Positions 37,964-51,400 of a stretch of 64,000 bases of DNA are shown one piece after another. The translations under genes and the position numbers were made by a program. The notes beneath the pieces were generated by a model that was not told the DNA's origin, did not search any database, and was given only the letters and a program-made list of their open reading frames with translations. How positions within the stretch are numbered: the stretch's first letter is position 1; each line of letters begins with the position of its first letter. The stretch is taken from contig RCAB01000040.1 in the NCBI GenBank assembly GCA_003640385.1, forward strand, positions 124,001 to 188,000. Direction: 5' to 3'. Source of the stretch: Setaria digitata. Its lineage: Eukaryota; Nematoda; Chromadorea; Rhabditida; Setariidae.

Positions 37964-39593
37964 TTGTTTTTGTGGTCGAATGATAGAAAACAAGATTTTA
38001 CAAAATTAAATGTGCATGGGAACTATTTCGAGCAACAATCATCCATCGTTAATTACAAGTCTTTCTGAAAATTACTTTCTTTTTTTTTTTTTTTTCCTTT
38101 CTCGGTCTTAAATTTATTAAATTTCTCGAATATTTTGAATTGAAACATGTCACTGAAATTATCAGACAGAAAAAGTGGAATTATCAGAGCAGAAACGAAA
38201 GATCGAAATAGGTGAGAACCGAGAACTAGGAACGGTATAGACCGAAGGATGCCAACAAGATAACACGGAGGTGTGAATTAGTGGTAGATGTTGGAGAGAG
38301 GGGGAGGGGAAGCGGGTGGAAGAGGAGGCAGAAAGGTGACACGGCGGGGAAGAATAAGTCCGACGGAAAGGTATTTTATGTCGCTATTGAAATCTTTTAA
38401 ATTTTGTTTTGAAAAAAAGAAAGTTTACAACAAAAGAATTTTTACATAATTCATTCAGTTTGAAATAAAGTGTACGGGTAATTTTCATTTGCGATTATTT
38501 CTGAACAAAATAAAACGGAAATGAAAATGGGAAGCTTTTTAGGCGTACTCTAAGTTAAAAGTTACGACACTATGGCACTGTATTATTTTGTTACATCAAC
38601 GATTATTAAGCGCGGTAAAGGCCAAAGATCGTGATGTTGAAATGGAAAAGTTGCCGGACGTGACTCTTCCTCTCTGTAACTTTGATAAAAAAAAACTTTT
38701 TCGTCTTAGTTTACTTTTCCCTTTTCTTTTTTTTTTTTTCCCCTCTTCTTTTTTTCGCTTTTGAATTTTTAGTAATATTATAAATTTCTGACTTGTAACT
38801 AAGCATAGATGATGAGGAAGAACTGAAATTGCTTTAAAGCATGTAAACATGTTCACAGTAATTATCCATCAAAACATTTCGAATTGATTTAATTCATTTA
38901 TTAATTATAAATTAGATTTCGTTTACTAATGAGGTAGTTCTATTCTGGACAGATTTATATACAATTATCAATTTCATTTCGCTATTGTTTAAATCACTTT
39001 TTTAATTCATCAATGTAAATGAATATTTCTAAAAAAGTGTGTGTATCTAAAAAGAATAAAAATTCGATAAAAATTTCCAATATATATATATATGTTTTCT
39101 CGTTCCCATATATATATATATATATAAATAAGCATTCTGTAATTTAGTCGAGAGTAATGGAGGAACGAGAAAATCGATCTTCCATTTCTTCTCAATCATT
39201 TCATCATTATATTTCATCATTACCGAACGGAACCGGTAAATGACCAGTAGCCAATTAGGAATAACTATGAATTACTACTGATTTAAATGTGTTGCGCATC
39301 ATTTGAAGGGAAAATAGTGATGGAAATGAAATGTATACATGGCAACCGCAACAGGAAAAAGAACTTTTCTGCCGTTGCTGCTGGTTGATTTCGTTTCACA
39401 CCACCGATAAAAATGTGCCACAGGGAAATGCTCGATGGAAAATAAAGATAATGGGTGTGAAGAAAAGGAGGAAATGAATGACTAGACCAAGAGGAAGAAG
39501 AAAAAAGTGGGGAACTTGTAGATGGAAAGATGACAAGGGCAATTTATATAGAGCCAATGAATTTGCCCAAAATAAATAATTATTATTTTTTCT

Positions 39594-39619
39594 TTCCTAT
39601 TATTGCCAAATAAGTATAC

Positions 39620-39660
<41 letters not shown>

Positions 39661-39714
39661 TCATTTTTCCTATTATTCCCAAATAACTATACCTATATAT
39701 GCATATATATATAN
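39594..39714. repeat. Imperfect tandem duplication around (TA)n with N
   Basis: TTTCCTATTATTGCCAAATA near 39592 recurs as TTTCCTATTATTCCCAAATA near 39666. Each copy is followed by TATACC and TA repeats, with N at 39714. Confidence 0.65.
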
Positions 39715-42700
39715 TTGCTATGAAAATTGTCCCGAAAAAAAAAAAGTCATAAATAGAAAAAATATTTATAACCATAAATAAGATGCATAGGTAGAAATGA
39801 ATCCGAAAATGCATACTGCATTGAATTCTAGGCATTTATTTAATAACTTTTATAATTTATTACGAAATTGATCCTGCATTAAGTAGCGGAAAAAGATCAC
39901 TTATTTTTCAATTTACTTTTCCACTTGAAAATTTTGTAAAGTTTATCAAAATATCTGCAACACAGTTTTAAGACTTTAATAATAATTAAATGAAGAAAAA
40001 AATTAAATAAATTAAATAAAATTAAATTAAATATCTTAATAATAATTAAATGAAGAAATTAAATTGCTGCTATTTGTACTGTTTAAATGAAATTAATTAG
40101 CCATCAAAGTATCAAAAAATATCAACAAGACTGGATTACTTAAATTTATCGAAAAAAAAAAAAACGAAAAAAAAAAGATTGATATTCAAAACGATAATAA
40201 GTTTTAATTAAGAATAGCGATAAAAACAAGGCAACACCAAAATGTCGGCATAAATGAGAGTGATCCAAATTTGGTAATATGTGGAGTTAAATTCACCAAA
40301 ATGAGGTCAACTGACAGTGTATATTGCTATCAGCCTTCTTTCAATCAGATTCTCTCCCATCTTTTTTTCTGCATTTCACAACTTCTACCTAACTTTTTTT
40401 TTTTTCTTCTCACTTTTTTAAATGTTTTTAATTTCGTGTCTTTTTTTTTTTTTAAAGTTATCAGGTGACAGCATCACTTGTGAATGATAAGAGAAAAAAA
40501 AAAGGAAAAAAGTGAATTTTAAAACACACTTTAGATCTTGTTTAAAAAAAAAAAAAAAAAAAAGAAGGAAAAAAGAGCAAATACCCTAAATTCAATTTTA
40601 TAATTAAATAATGAACCAAAGGTTTTTCTTTTTTTTTTTTTTTTTTTCAATTAGATGAAACTTGCCAACTACGAAGAGCTGAGCCTAACTGATCTTTTCA
40701 TCTAACAGTGTATCCTATTAATGCTCGGAATGATAAAAAGTAGAGGAGGATTAAATTTGCTGTCTTTTTTTCTCGCAAAATTTATTAATTATTTCATGTA
40801 ATAACAAATATTATATCATGCAAGACATTATGAACTAGTACGGAAGCGAAAAATCCCCTCAAATTTAGAAAAGAGAAATTTGAAAGAGTAAAAAAAAAAA
40901 AAAAAAAAAAATGAAATAAACAAATCTCAAGAGAAATAAATAATATTTGAATCTTTGTAAATCAAATAGTGTTCATTTTCTTCCAAAACATCTTGTTTTC
41001 AATATTAATTTCTTAAAATATTCTATTGTTTTCAGTTCAATTAACGCAGTAATTTCATTGATTTCAACAAAAAAAAAAATTTTTTTTTTTTTGAGCTATT
41101 TTCCTTTCTCTGATACCTTCCCTTACTCTGTAACCTTTAATCTTATCATCATATCTTTCATTCTTTAACTGATTCTGATTCTATAACACTTTCGAAACCG
41201 ATAATTTTTTTTTTTTTCTTTTGAATCATTAAAATTTTCTACTTATATCGAATAATAAAAAGTACATTTCTGCTATAACAATTATTATTGCAAAATTAGG
41301 AAATTGAATGTTTTTCAAGTTAAATTTGTTTGTTTGAGCAAAAAACAAAATTAATTATTATTTAAAAATGCTCAAAATAGTGCGAAAAATTCCTTTAGCA
41401 AGATAACATAATGAATAAATCTGTGTATACACGCATATATTTTTTTTTAATTTCTACCTCTTAAATTCGAGGAAAAAAAATGAAAAGAACAAAAGAGATG
41501 GCAAGTAATTCATCCATAAATTTATCATTCGTTGTTCACTTATTATTTCGTTTATTAACAAGATGCTTTATTGTTGATTCTATTTTCAAATTATATCACT
41601 TACACTTCAAATTATACCACACATTAGTTACGTTATTCACTTTTAAAAAAAAAAAAAAAATCAAAGTGTCATTATTATCAGATAATTATCATAATAAAAT
41701 GCAGAAGAAAAGATATTAGAAAATCTCATATTCGTCAGTTAATTTCATAACTGTTAACAAAATACGTATTTTCAAATTTATTCATTTAAATCTCAATAAT
41801 TTTTGAATTAAAACTTGTCGTTATTGCGTAAGTTAATGGAAAGATGACATAACATTGGAATTTAAGAGATATGGTAAGGCTTATTTAGAATTCATTTAGT
41901 TTGATTGCATTAGTAAAATGTTGTTTTTCTTTTTCTTTCCTCCACTGTTATTGTCATCACTTTTAAAACATTTCATCATGTTCTATAGGCATTTTAACTA
42001 GTGTTATGGGAAATTAAACTTTCCAATTGGCTGCAATCTTCACCAATCATATGATATCAGTTTTAATCATTTCATCCCATTCGGTTTCTATGATAACTTC
42101 CAGTTGTAAATAATTATCTTGTAGAGAGTCCTTAATTCCAATCATGTCACTACCATCACTGATAATTTAATTATATAACAATTGTCATCGTTATCAGGAT
42201 TATTTTGGCTTTAATATTTTTTTTTTTTTTTTTTTTTTCAAAGTGTTATCATCCATTACAATTCGCTTATATCATGTCATCTAACATTATATTAGCTTTT
42301 CAGTTTTGATCCGTAATAGTTGTGGCAGATTTGAGCGACGACTTTTTTATAATTTTCAAATCTAACTTTTACATAAGTCCATTTATTACTAATAAAATAC
42401 ACAAATTAATGAATGAAAAAACGATTTTTCGACAGAACTATTGTCTGTCCAACAAAAGACGGGGTTTTTTTTTTTTTTTTGTTCCAGATTATATATCTGT
42501 AATAATAGCATATGTTCAATTTTTGTCATTTCATATTTTCTTTATAAACTTTTGCACTATCTGATTTTTTCTACAGTCTTGAAAATGTTTCATTATTTTA
42601 CTAATGCTTATTTAAGTAGACCAGCTACTTGCAGGTTTAATTTTTTTTCCTCAGTGAATTTCATTTCATAATTATTTTTTTGAACTTCTCTTTTTGGTTT

Positions 42701-45700
42701 GATTTTTACATTTACATACCATAAAACGATTCATTTTGTGTATATTTGACGATCTACACTTATTTGCTCTGCTTATGATAATCAGTTTAATTATGCAGTA
42801 TAAATTTAAAGTTCAAAACTTCGTAGATTTAAATTGGAATTTACACGCCACAGTTACTACTGGAATACTACTTTAATTTGCTTCGGAAAAAGTTTCACTC
42901 TCTGCATAGCGAGCTTGACTGTTGTTGCATGAAGGACTAACAAAATTATTAGGTCATTTTCAGTTTATTTCCAATTTTCCCAATTTTATTGTATGCTGTT
43001 ACTTGATAAATGGATATTTTTTGTTCAAATTTTGAAAATTGATCACTTAAAATTTAAAAATAATTATACAGAATCCAATAATTTGAGGCTTAAATAACTG
43101 AACATAGAGAAATACAGTAGTTTTCAACTAAACTACTCCTTGCTTATATCCATGTATCTCATCAAGCATGCAAATTAGATAAGAGAGCAAATTAGAAAAT
43201 GAGCGTGAAATTTGAAGATTAATTGTAATCAATTACAGAATTTTACATGAAATTATTAAAATGGTTATGAATAATGCAATTTTTTCGTGCGAAGAATGCT
43301 TATTTTTAAGAACAACTTATGAAGAAAAATTTTAATAATTATAAATTAATACTTAGCCTGACAAAAATAAATAAGGAAGCAAATAAACGGAAGATTTTCA
43401 AAAGAGCCGAAAGAAATTTGTCATCTTTAGCAAGATAGGGTTGTTCATTCTCAAAATGCATTTTTTTTCTCTATAGCGGAAATTTGTTCTAGAAGGCATA
43501 TTTTATGATTCAGCAAGTAGTTGACAGATTTTATAGCACATTTTTCTACATGGCAATAGAGATGTCTTAGAACTTCTAAAATGTGCAGAATTTTATCAAA
43601 AATGGCATCGAAATGACGTTGAGAAGTAAGCAAGCATAATGAAATCATGAAGTTTTTTCGCTTTTTTTTCCTAATTATAAAATTTAAAAATATGGGATTT
43701 CTTCTACCTTCCATAGTAAAAACCGTCTGTTCTGGAATTGACATTTTAGAATAAATTGAGTTCAATCTAACTTTATTCAATTTTAATTCCTTCTTGCTGC
43801 TTATTCCTGTCTTTTATGATTTCACTTGATGTATTCAATATTAGTATTTTAAAATTAGTTTTTTTTTTTTTTTTTTTTTTATTTAGAATAGCTTTTACAG
43901 AATAGAATAAATTGTTTTTTTTCTTTTTCTTTCTTTTTTTTTAAACAAACACTAAGAACCAGCCAAGCATAAAAAGTACAATTTCGTAGATATTTAAAAA
44001 ATGTAATTTTAATTGATTAAAATAAAATACGATTTAGCGTCCTCATTTAGCTGTATTTAGATAACAGCAAAAAGGTTTGATAATTGATAATAGGACAATT
44101 ACTTAACGATATTTTCAATATTTTCGTATTATCAAAAATTTTTGGTACTTTATTATCTCCCATTTAGATCCATTTTGTCATAAAACCAGCTAATCCTTTA
44201 TCTCTCATTTCTCGATACCAAAAATTACAAAGTAAGTTTTACTTTGTATTCTTCTGGAACAAAGTTAACTTCTGTGTAATAAACGAGTGATCATAATTTT
44301 CTAATGGGATAATGATTCAGTGAAGTATGAAAGGAGAATGATTAATTAATTTTAATAAATTCAAATCTATCTTTCATAGGATTTTTTTAGAAAAATTTAT
44401 CATGAAATATTAACAGCTGTCTGATAAAAAAAAAAAAAAAAAAAAGAAGGATTAGACTATAAAATATTGCATTGCAAGGCTGTTATTAACTGCATTTTAG
44501 GAAATTTATTAAGTGAATCATTTTAAAATTGTCTTATTTTAATAGGCATTGTATGGGTTATACACTTAACTTAATCAAAAATACCATAGTGGATTTTCAT
44601 TCCATATGTTTCAAATTATTCATTATTGCTTTTTTGCTTCGTTTCTATTCTCATGCATAGAAAATAATAAGAAATACATTCATTTTTTTTTTTTTCTTGT
44701 AAATTTGTACTAAAAATTTATAGTTTTTCTTCCTTTTCTGCTCTTTTTTTTCCTTTTAAGGAATGAAGTATTGCTATTGTTTATATTAAAAGTTAAAATT
44801 GGCAAATTTCTTTGACCTGCCAATAAGGCCAATATGTTCGTTTGTTCATTTGAGAGAAGGCTTATTTCGTTGCTGTCATTGTTTTAAAGCTTCTTTACTT
44901 TTCTTATTTAGACACTTTTTTTAGGCCTTAGAATGATTGATTAAGGATCAGTTTATTTGAATGTTGAGCAGTAAAATATTGGATCGCTAATATTACTTCA
45001 AAAATGCTTCCAATAACTTCAATTTTTTTTTTTTTTTTTTCCTAATGATACAGTTAAAAAACTTAATCATGTATTTCGTTACGTGGAAAACTTGAATGAT
45101 GCAAAATTATGCTGCAAAAAATTTTTTTTCTTTTAAATTTTAATTTTGAAATTGGTATGCAAAAAACCTAGCACTTTTCATTTCATGATTTCAGTGGTTA
45201 TTATAATTTCAATATTTAATAAATCAGTTAGGATTTTTTCTTGAGAAAGGAAGAAGGAAGAATTTCTAAAATTAGAGGTATGATGTGGCATTTCTAATAT
45301 TCCAAAAACATCAAAAAAAAAATGATTTGGAATGTTATCATCAACTAATAGCTTATTATTCTTATTATATTTTGGCTTTTGGCATTTCTAAATTAAAAGT
45401 TGTCGCTTATCAGCTTATCAAATTTTATAATCAAACTACTTCCTCTTTCCCTTTTTTTTTTTTTTTTTTTTTTTGAAAGAGAAGAAGAAGAAGAAGAGAG
45501 AAGGAAAGAAAGGACAAATGTTAGTAGATTTTATACGTATACACAGAGTTGCGATGAAAATTTTCATTCAAATGAAACGGGAATTGTCAGAAATTTCCAC
45601 TTCTTTTTTTTTTTTTTTTTTTTTCATTTTAAAAATCATTTTGTTTTTTAAGTGTGAATGTTCGGAATGAAAACAAAATATTTGATAAATGTGTGAGATG

Positions 45701-46276
45701 GCTTATAAATGAATTTTTGTTGCCAATTGGTATCTATTTATATTGAGGCTTAATTTTTTTCAGAGGAAAAAGATTTTGTAGCCAATAACAATTTATGGAC
45801 AAATAACCATCTAAAACTTTTCCCCCTTTTTTTTTCGTTTCGTTTTTCCAGAATGAATTATTCAATTCTACATTTATCCAGAAATATTTTCCCTTTTTTC
45901 CCAAATAATTTATTGTTAGCTTCGGAGACCTAAATTTAGGGAGGAAAAGTTGGTGAATTCAAATTATGAAAACTGATGAATTAAAAGCTTCAGCCAAGAA
46001 CAATAAAAGAGGAATGGAAAGTGGGCGAAGATCCGAAATGGACATTGAAAATTTCATTTTGGTGGCAAGTTGATTTTTTTTCCTTCTTTTTTTCATATCA
46101 ATATTTACTAAATCTGTCCGAGTGATTGCATTAGTTGTAGTAGAAATGGAAATGAATGGAATAGTTCTGTTTTCTTATTTGTAATTTTTCCTTTTTGTCG
46201 GCCTTATTGGAATGAATTCTGTACATTTCGTCAATTTTTATTTTATCAGTCATTTCTTTTGCATTGTTAACACATT

Positions 46277-46444
46277 ATTAAATTATGGATAAATTAATTA
46301 GTACACTTTTCAGAGCTATTTATTGTTTCGAAAAAATGAAACATTTCATTGTTTTGCAACAATTGAATTACTGATTGTTAATACATTTATTATTAATACA
46401 CTTTTTGCCGAGTAAATAACTAATTAATTTATCCATAATTTAAT
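46277..46444. repeat. 26-bp perfect inverted repeat with 116-bp spacer (foldback)
   Basis: The left arm at 46277-46302 and the right arm at 46419-46444 are exact reverse complements. Complementarity continues weakly outward (TTAACA at 46267 and TGTTAA at about 46459). It could be a short foldback or MITE-like element just upstream of the gene at 46514. Confidence 0.75.
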
Positions 46445-46513
46445 TAATAATAATGCAGTGTTAATTTTACAATATTTCTTCTATTAACGCTCCGACAATT
46501 CAAATTTTTGAAA

Positions 46514-48421
46514 ATGTATTTTAATATCACACTTACTTTTAATTCACGGTACTATATTAATTGCTCTGAAACGAATCATTTGGATTATTTATTATTTTAT
46601 AAATATCGGTGGATGTTCAGCGTCCTTTTATCACTAGCAAAAGGAAGTGCTCAGGAGTCACCAATTCATACCAGTAAGTCGATTATATATTTAAATTTTT
46701 ATAAAATTATCAGCTCAATCCGACCACTTGAAAACCTAATGCAGAAATTTTGGAATTCCTTTAAAAAAAAAAAAAAAAAAAAGGTTAAAAAGACGATTTC
46801 TTAATGCTGTGAATAATATTCCTCATATGACTTAATGTAGTTATTATTTTGACGTTAGCGAGGCGTCATGCATGTTGTATATATGGCAAATTTCAAAGTA
46901 AATTTCCAACGGAACATTTCTTTAAGTAAAAAATTTTAACAACGGACTTTTTGAGTAATTTACAAATGATCACGTTTTTCCTTTCATGATAAGGCAAAAA
47001 AAAAATTTTTCGTTTTTTGCCATGAAAGTTTCATTAAAGATTTTTTTTAAGAATATTCAAGTCCATCAGTTCCATAATTAATGATTTCAGGCCCACAACG
47101 TAAAAATTTACTTGATATTGTTTACAAACAATATTGCACAAAACAACGAGTCAATGAATCATATCGAAAATTGAAAAATGCTTTTAAAAAATTACACGAT
47201 GATTATTTACATACAAAGGGCCGAAATATATTCAGCAAATATATGGAAATGCAAGAAATGATTTGCGAGGTATTTCATTCTATTTGTTAATTTTACCACA
47301 AATTTTGCAGAACCAGAATTTCATTTTTTCGGCTTCAATTGGCTTAGTTTTTATGCAGTACACTGTCGCATAACTTTTCTTATTCAGCCGTAAAATATAA
47401 ATTTCTGCACAAAAAAATAGAGGAAGAAAGAGAAAGAAGAAAAAAAGAACCACTTTAGTTTGGTCTGAAAATCGACATAAGTTTTGAATTTTTCAACCTT
47501 TCAATCGTTTTGAATAATGCTTTTGTAATTGCATGTAATGTAAATGTAATACAGGTGATAATTCTTGATAAACAATACTGGCAGTTAATTAGTGTGCCTG
47601 TACCGGAACCATCAGAAGCAGTCAACGATTATGTGTCCCGGTTTGTTTTGTCGATACTTTACATTAACTCAAAATCCTAAAATTCAAAAATTGAATAGCA
47701 TTAGGAATGAGTTTATTAATGAACCATTTCATTAGAATAAAACTTCAATGAATCTTTTTCTTTTAAACTTTTCTTAATCCATGCCAAAAATTTTAAATTG
47801 AAATTTTCGGACATTTTATAAAAAATAATATCGTATTTGTTACCAGTGTAATGGAGCTAATAAATGTAGCACAACTAGGATTACCTCGAAGATCCGGTAT
47901 TGCATCCCTATTAGGTGCAACAACAATTATGGAAAGTGCTGCCGAAACAATTATATGTGAAACAATAAAAAGTATGGCAATAAATGAATGAATGATAAAT
48001 AAATTTCAACCATAATTTAAAGTCCAAAAATTTAATTGCAATCAGCATTGTTCGAATTTGTTGACCGAAGCATATCCGGATAGTCAAAATTTACAAATAT
48101 GAAATTGACAAATTTAACAAACATTTCACATTCGAAATCCATCTTTCAGTTATATTCCATAAAATTAAATTTTTTTTTTTTTTTTTTTTAGAGTTATCAG
48201 CAAATGATTTACGAGATGAATGCAATCGAATGTATATCATATTATACAGATTATTACGAAAGTATTTAAAACTTCGAGAAATACTTGCGCAGTTGAACTC
48301 AAATTTCCATTCATCACGCTTTTTGCCCATCATTCCGCGATACAGTTTATTAAAATCAATGATAAAAAATGTAATCAGAGAGCCAACGTTTGCTGAGATA
48401 TATCATGAGCCAGATAATTAA
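46514..48421 (+). CDS. Unidentified ~235-residue helical protein
   Basis: Five phase-consistent exons: 46514-46673, 47091-47269, 47555-47640, 47847-47971 and 48192-48421 (TAA). The product is basic and helical, for example ESYRKLKNAFKKLHDDYLHT, then PVPEPSEAVNDYVSR, LGLPRRSGIASLLGATTIME, and a C-terminal helical block (RMYIILYRLLRKYLKLREIL) ending PTFAEIYHEPDN. The first exon is hydrophobic and irregular; the true start could be the later Met of WMFSVLLSLAKGSAQES, which could serve as a signal peptide. The helical layout and the ending faintly recall TNFAIP8/TIPE proteins (xEPxxxEIYxEP against xDPGLLTALYGP). That is a guess; I would otherwise call it nematode-specific. Clean donors and acceptors and open coding across five exons make it a real gene. 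Confidence 0.72.
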
Positions 48422-51400
48422 TAACCATTTCTTGAATATTTTCAAAAAAATTTTCTTCCGACTCTTTTTTTTTTTTTCATTACTCTTTTAAAATTTGATA
48501 GCAAATTCAAATCATTTACTGTATGAATGCTGAACATGGTGAATAATTAAGCTTAATTTTAAAAAGCGAAATCTCTCTTTTTTAATTACTGCCATGCGTT
48601 GATATAGATATGAGCCATGTTTCATTAGTTTTCCACAGATAACAGGTGCAAAATAGTTCGTTTAATATGCGTTCAACATAGAAGTAAGTAAAAAATTAAA
48701 CGGGATAATTCATTCGAAGTTTAATTTTAATAATTTTGCAAGTGTTGAAAAGTTAATTAGTTATCCACTGAATATTGTATTTATAATCATACGGGTAAGA
48801 AAGCACTTACCAAATCCGTAACCTATTTTTCCGAGGATAAGCATTATTGGTATTAAAATTTTTATATAACTATATAGAGCAAAAAATTTATAGCACTTTT
48901 GTTTAATGTATGAATTAAAATTGATATTTATGAACTTTTAAAGACGTAGAAATAAAAAATTCAAATAGATACAAAAAAGCAAAGAAAAGAAGAAAGTTTA
49001 TGACAGGTTCTTATTATAATAATCAAATAATATTAGTTTTAGTAAGTCGCATCATTCTGTAAAATTTTTTCTCGCTGATAAAAAGAAAGCATAGCAAAAT
49101 TTCAATTTACTCAATTTAAATACTATACAGTACAGTAAATTTTACCTGGCAAAATAATTTCCAAAACTCCTCAGTGAAATTTGATTTTTTCTAGAGCTTA
49201 TCAATAAACGGCGACATATTCAGTCAGAACTGCTTGATTATATCATCAGTGAGAGAAAATATTGTATGTAAGCAGAAAACAGTTGCAAATGTTATTATAG
49301 GCAAAAACAATCATGAAAAAGAATTATTATTTATACAGACCTTTGCAAAAAGTTTAAAATTTCAGGACAGTTTTAAAAGGTCAAAATGTAGAATTTTTTT
49401 TATTTTTATTTTTGAAATGATGAAAATTCAAATGACAAATAGAAGTGCTTTTAGTACTGATTTTGACTGCAAACTGCTCCAAACTCTTACTTAAAACTAT
49501 TCAATTCTCCGTCGATATGTTATTATTACTTTGCCGAGAAAAAAAAATTTATAGTGAAATAAAATTTGGATTATTGCAGCTAAATAGAAAACTTAATATT
49601 ATTATTAATATGAGCGATTTTTTTTTTTTTTTAAATCAGTCAGTGATTCCATCTGTGACTATAATAAAATTGTCTCTTATAAAATTGCTAAAACTGTTTT
49701 ACAATAAATGTAAAAGCATTAGCAAGTTTTTATTTTTTTTTTCTCTTTTTTTCTTTTTCCCTATATTTTATCAGCTAAGTAAAGCTTATCGCTTTATCAG
49801 CTTGTTCTTGTTCGGAACAAACCTACGAAGCAGCTTCGTCAAAAAAAGAAAATGCCAGCTGAATTGATTAATGTATCGCTTTAGTTTCCAAAAAAAAAAA
49901 AAAAAAAAAGAAAAAAAAAATTCCTTCTTTCTGGTCATCTGCACAAAATGTGCTCTCGAGGAACCGTATTCTTTAATGCTATTATTCGAGATGGTGCGTT
50001 ATTTGCCGGTATTGACCGAAATTGTGGAAAAAAAAATGAGGCAGAAAAGAAAGTGCATTGAGCTGATACTTTAAAATAGTTTATTGTAAAAGATTTTAAT
50101 TTTACCCAAATTCCTAAAACTAGAAAAATGCTCTATTTTACCAGGTATTGCTTCAATATATCAAAAAATTTAAATCATCTTTTAGTGTAAAATTAAACTC
50201 TACCTTTACTATTATAATTTTTACAGGTCTAGACAGAATATTTTGAATATTTATTCTGCATATGCTATCATTTATCACTACAAGGAACGTTCATTTCCAA
50301 ATTTCAGTGAAGAAGTTGAAATTAATTGATAAAAATCCCTGTTTGATAAATAGTTTGTTATTGCAACATACAAAAGCGATTTACTATTACTTTTCTTATG
50401 ATGCTCTAGTCAATAGAGTACTTAAAAAATTATCAGTTAAAAATCAAACTATATTATTGCTAAAATTAACAATATTATATTATAAATTATTGAAACTGTG
50501 AAAACTTAATTCCAGCGGTACATTTTCTTTTTTTTTTTCTGCAAATATTAGTAAACTATTTATGCTATTTAAATATAATTTTTTCTTTAAGATTCAGGAC
50601 CTTTTGCTCATAGATATTATCAGCTTAATGGATTTCTAACACTAATTTCCAAAAATTTGCTTGAAAGCATTATAAATTGTCAAGAATTATGAGCAGTAAA
50701 TTCAAAATATTCCTGTAATGATAAATGTTATGATTACATATCGGATTTGGCTCCTCTTTTTTCTTCCAAAAAAAGAAGTCGATGATAGTACTTTATATTT
50801 CATTTATTTCTTTCTAATTACTTTTCTTTTCTTTTGTTGCCTAATTTTCGTCAGTTCTTGCAGATATAAGTTTTATCAATTTCACCTTTATAAAGTGTCC
50901 CTGTGAGATTATTTGTTTACATAGCAGTGAAAATGTTTGAAAATTCGTATCTCAAAAAAAAAAAAAAAAAAAAAAATGGAAGCATGATTATTGGTAAATC
51001 TTAATGTTTTTCTATTTTGTCGCATTTTTTTTTTTTCTTCAAATCAAATAATAAATTGCCTCCATTTAAGGAAAAAAATTAAGGTTATATCAGAAAAGTA
51101 TCTATATTTATACCTTTTTTTTTTATCGATAATATCTTTAGGACAAGATCACATCTAAGGAAAAATTATCATCCTTCTTGCTACATATGTTGTTTGCATA
51201 TTTTTGTTAATGCTGCTCAGATACTTTTGTTCCGGAAAAATGAATTCCGTCCTGAATATTGTCAATTTTAGGAAAATTTCGGAACATTTAAAGAGGCCTA
51301 AAATCCATTTATGTCAGAAAGTGAATTTTTATTCCGTTACAAACTCCAGACGATCAAAATAATTTTACTTTAGAAATTATGCCTATATATTCAATTAACT

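Larger units (their letters stand above)
37964..46513. other. Gene-poor AT-rich tract
   Basis: About 8.5 kb with no exon I can support. It holds a purine/G-rich island at 38180-38375, (TA)n runs near 39080-39126 and 39622-39656, an N with a nearby imperfect duplication at 39594-39714, a 23-bp direct repeat (39976-39998 and 40036-40058), and many A/T homopolymers of 10-24 bases. Open frames in this tract translate to Phe/Lys/Ile strings and look like chance. Confidence 0.6.

Noticed and set aside
45285..45670. Overlapping open frames around poly-T/poly-GAA
   Set aside because: Translations are mostly Phe, Lys and Glu runs from homopolymers.
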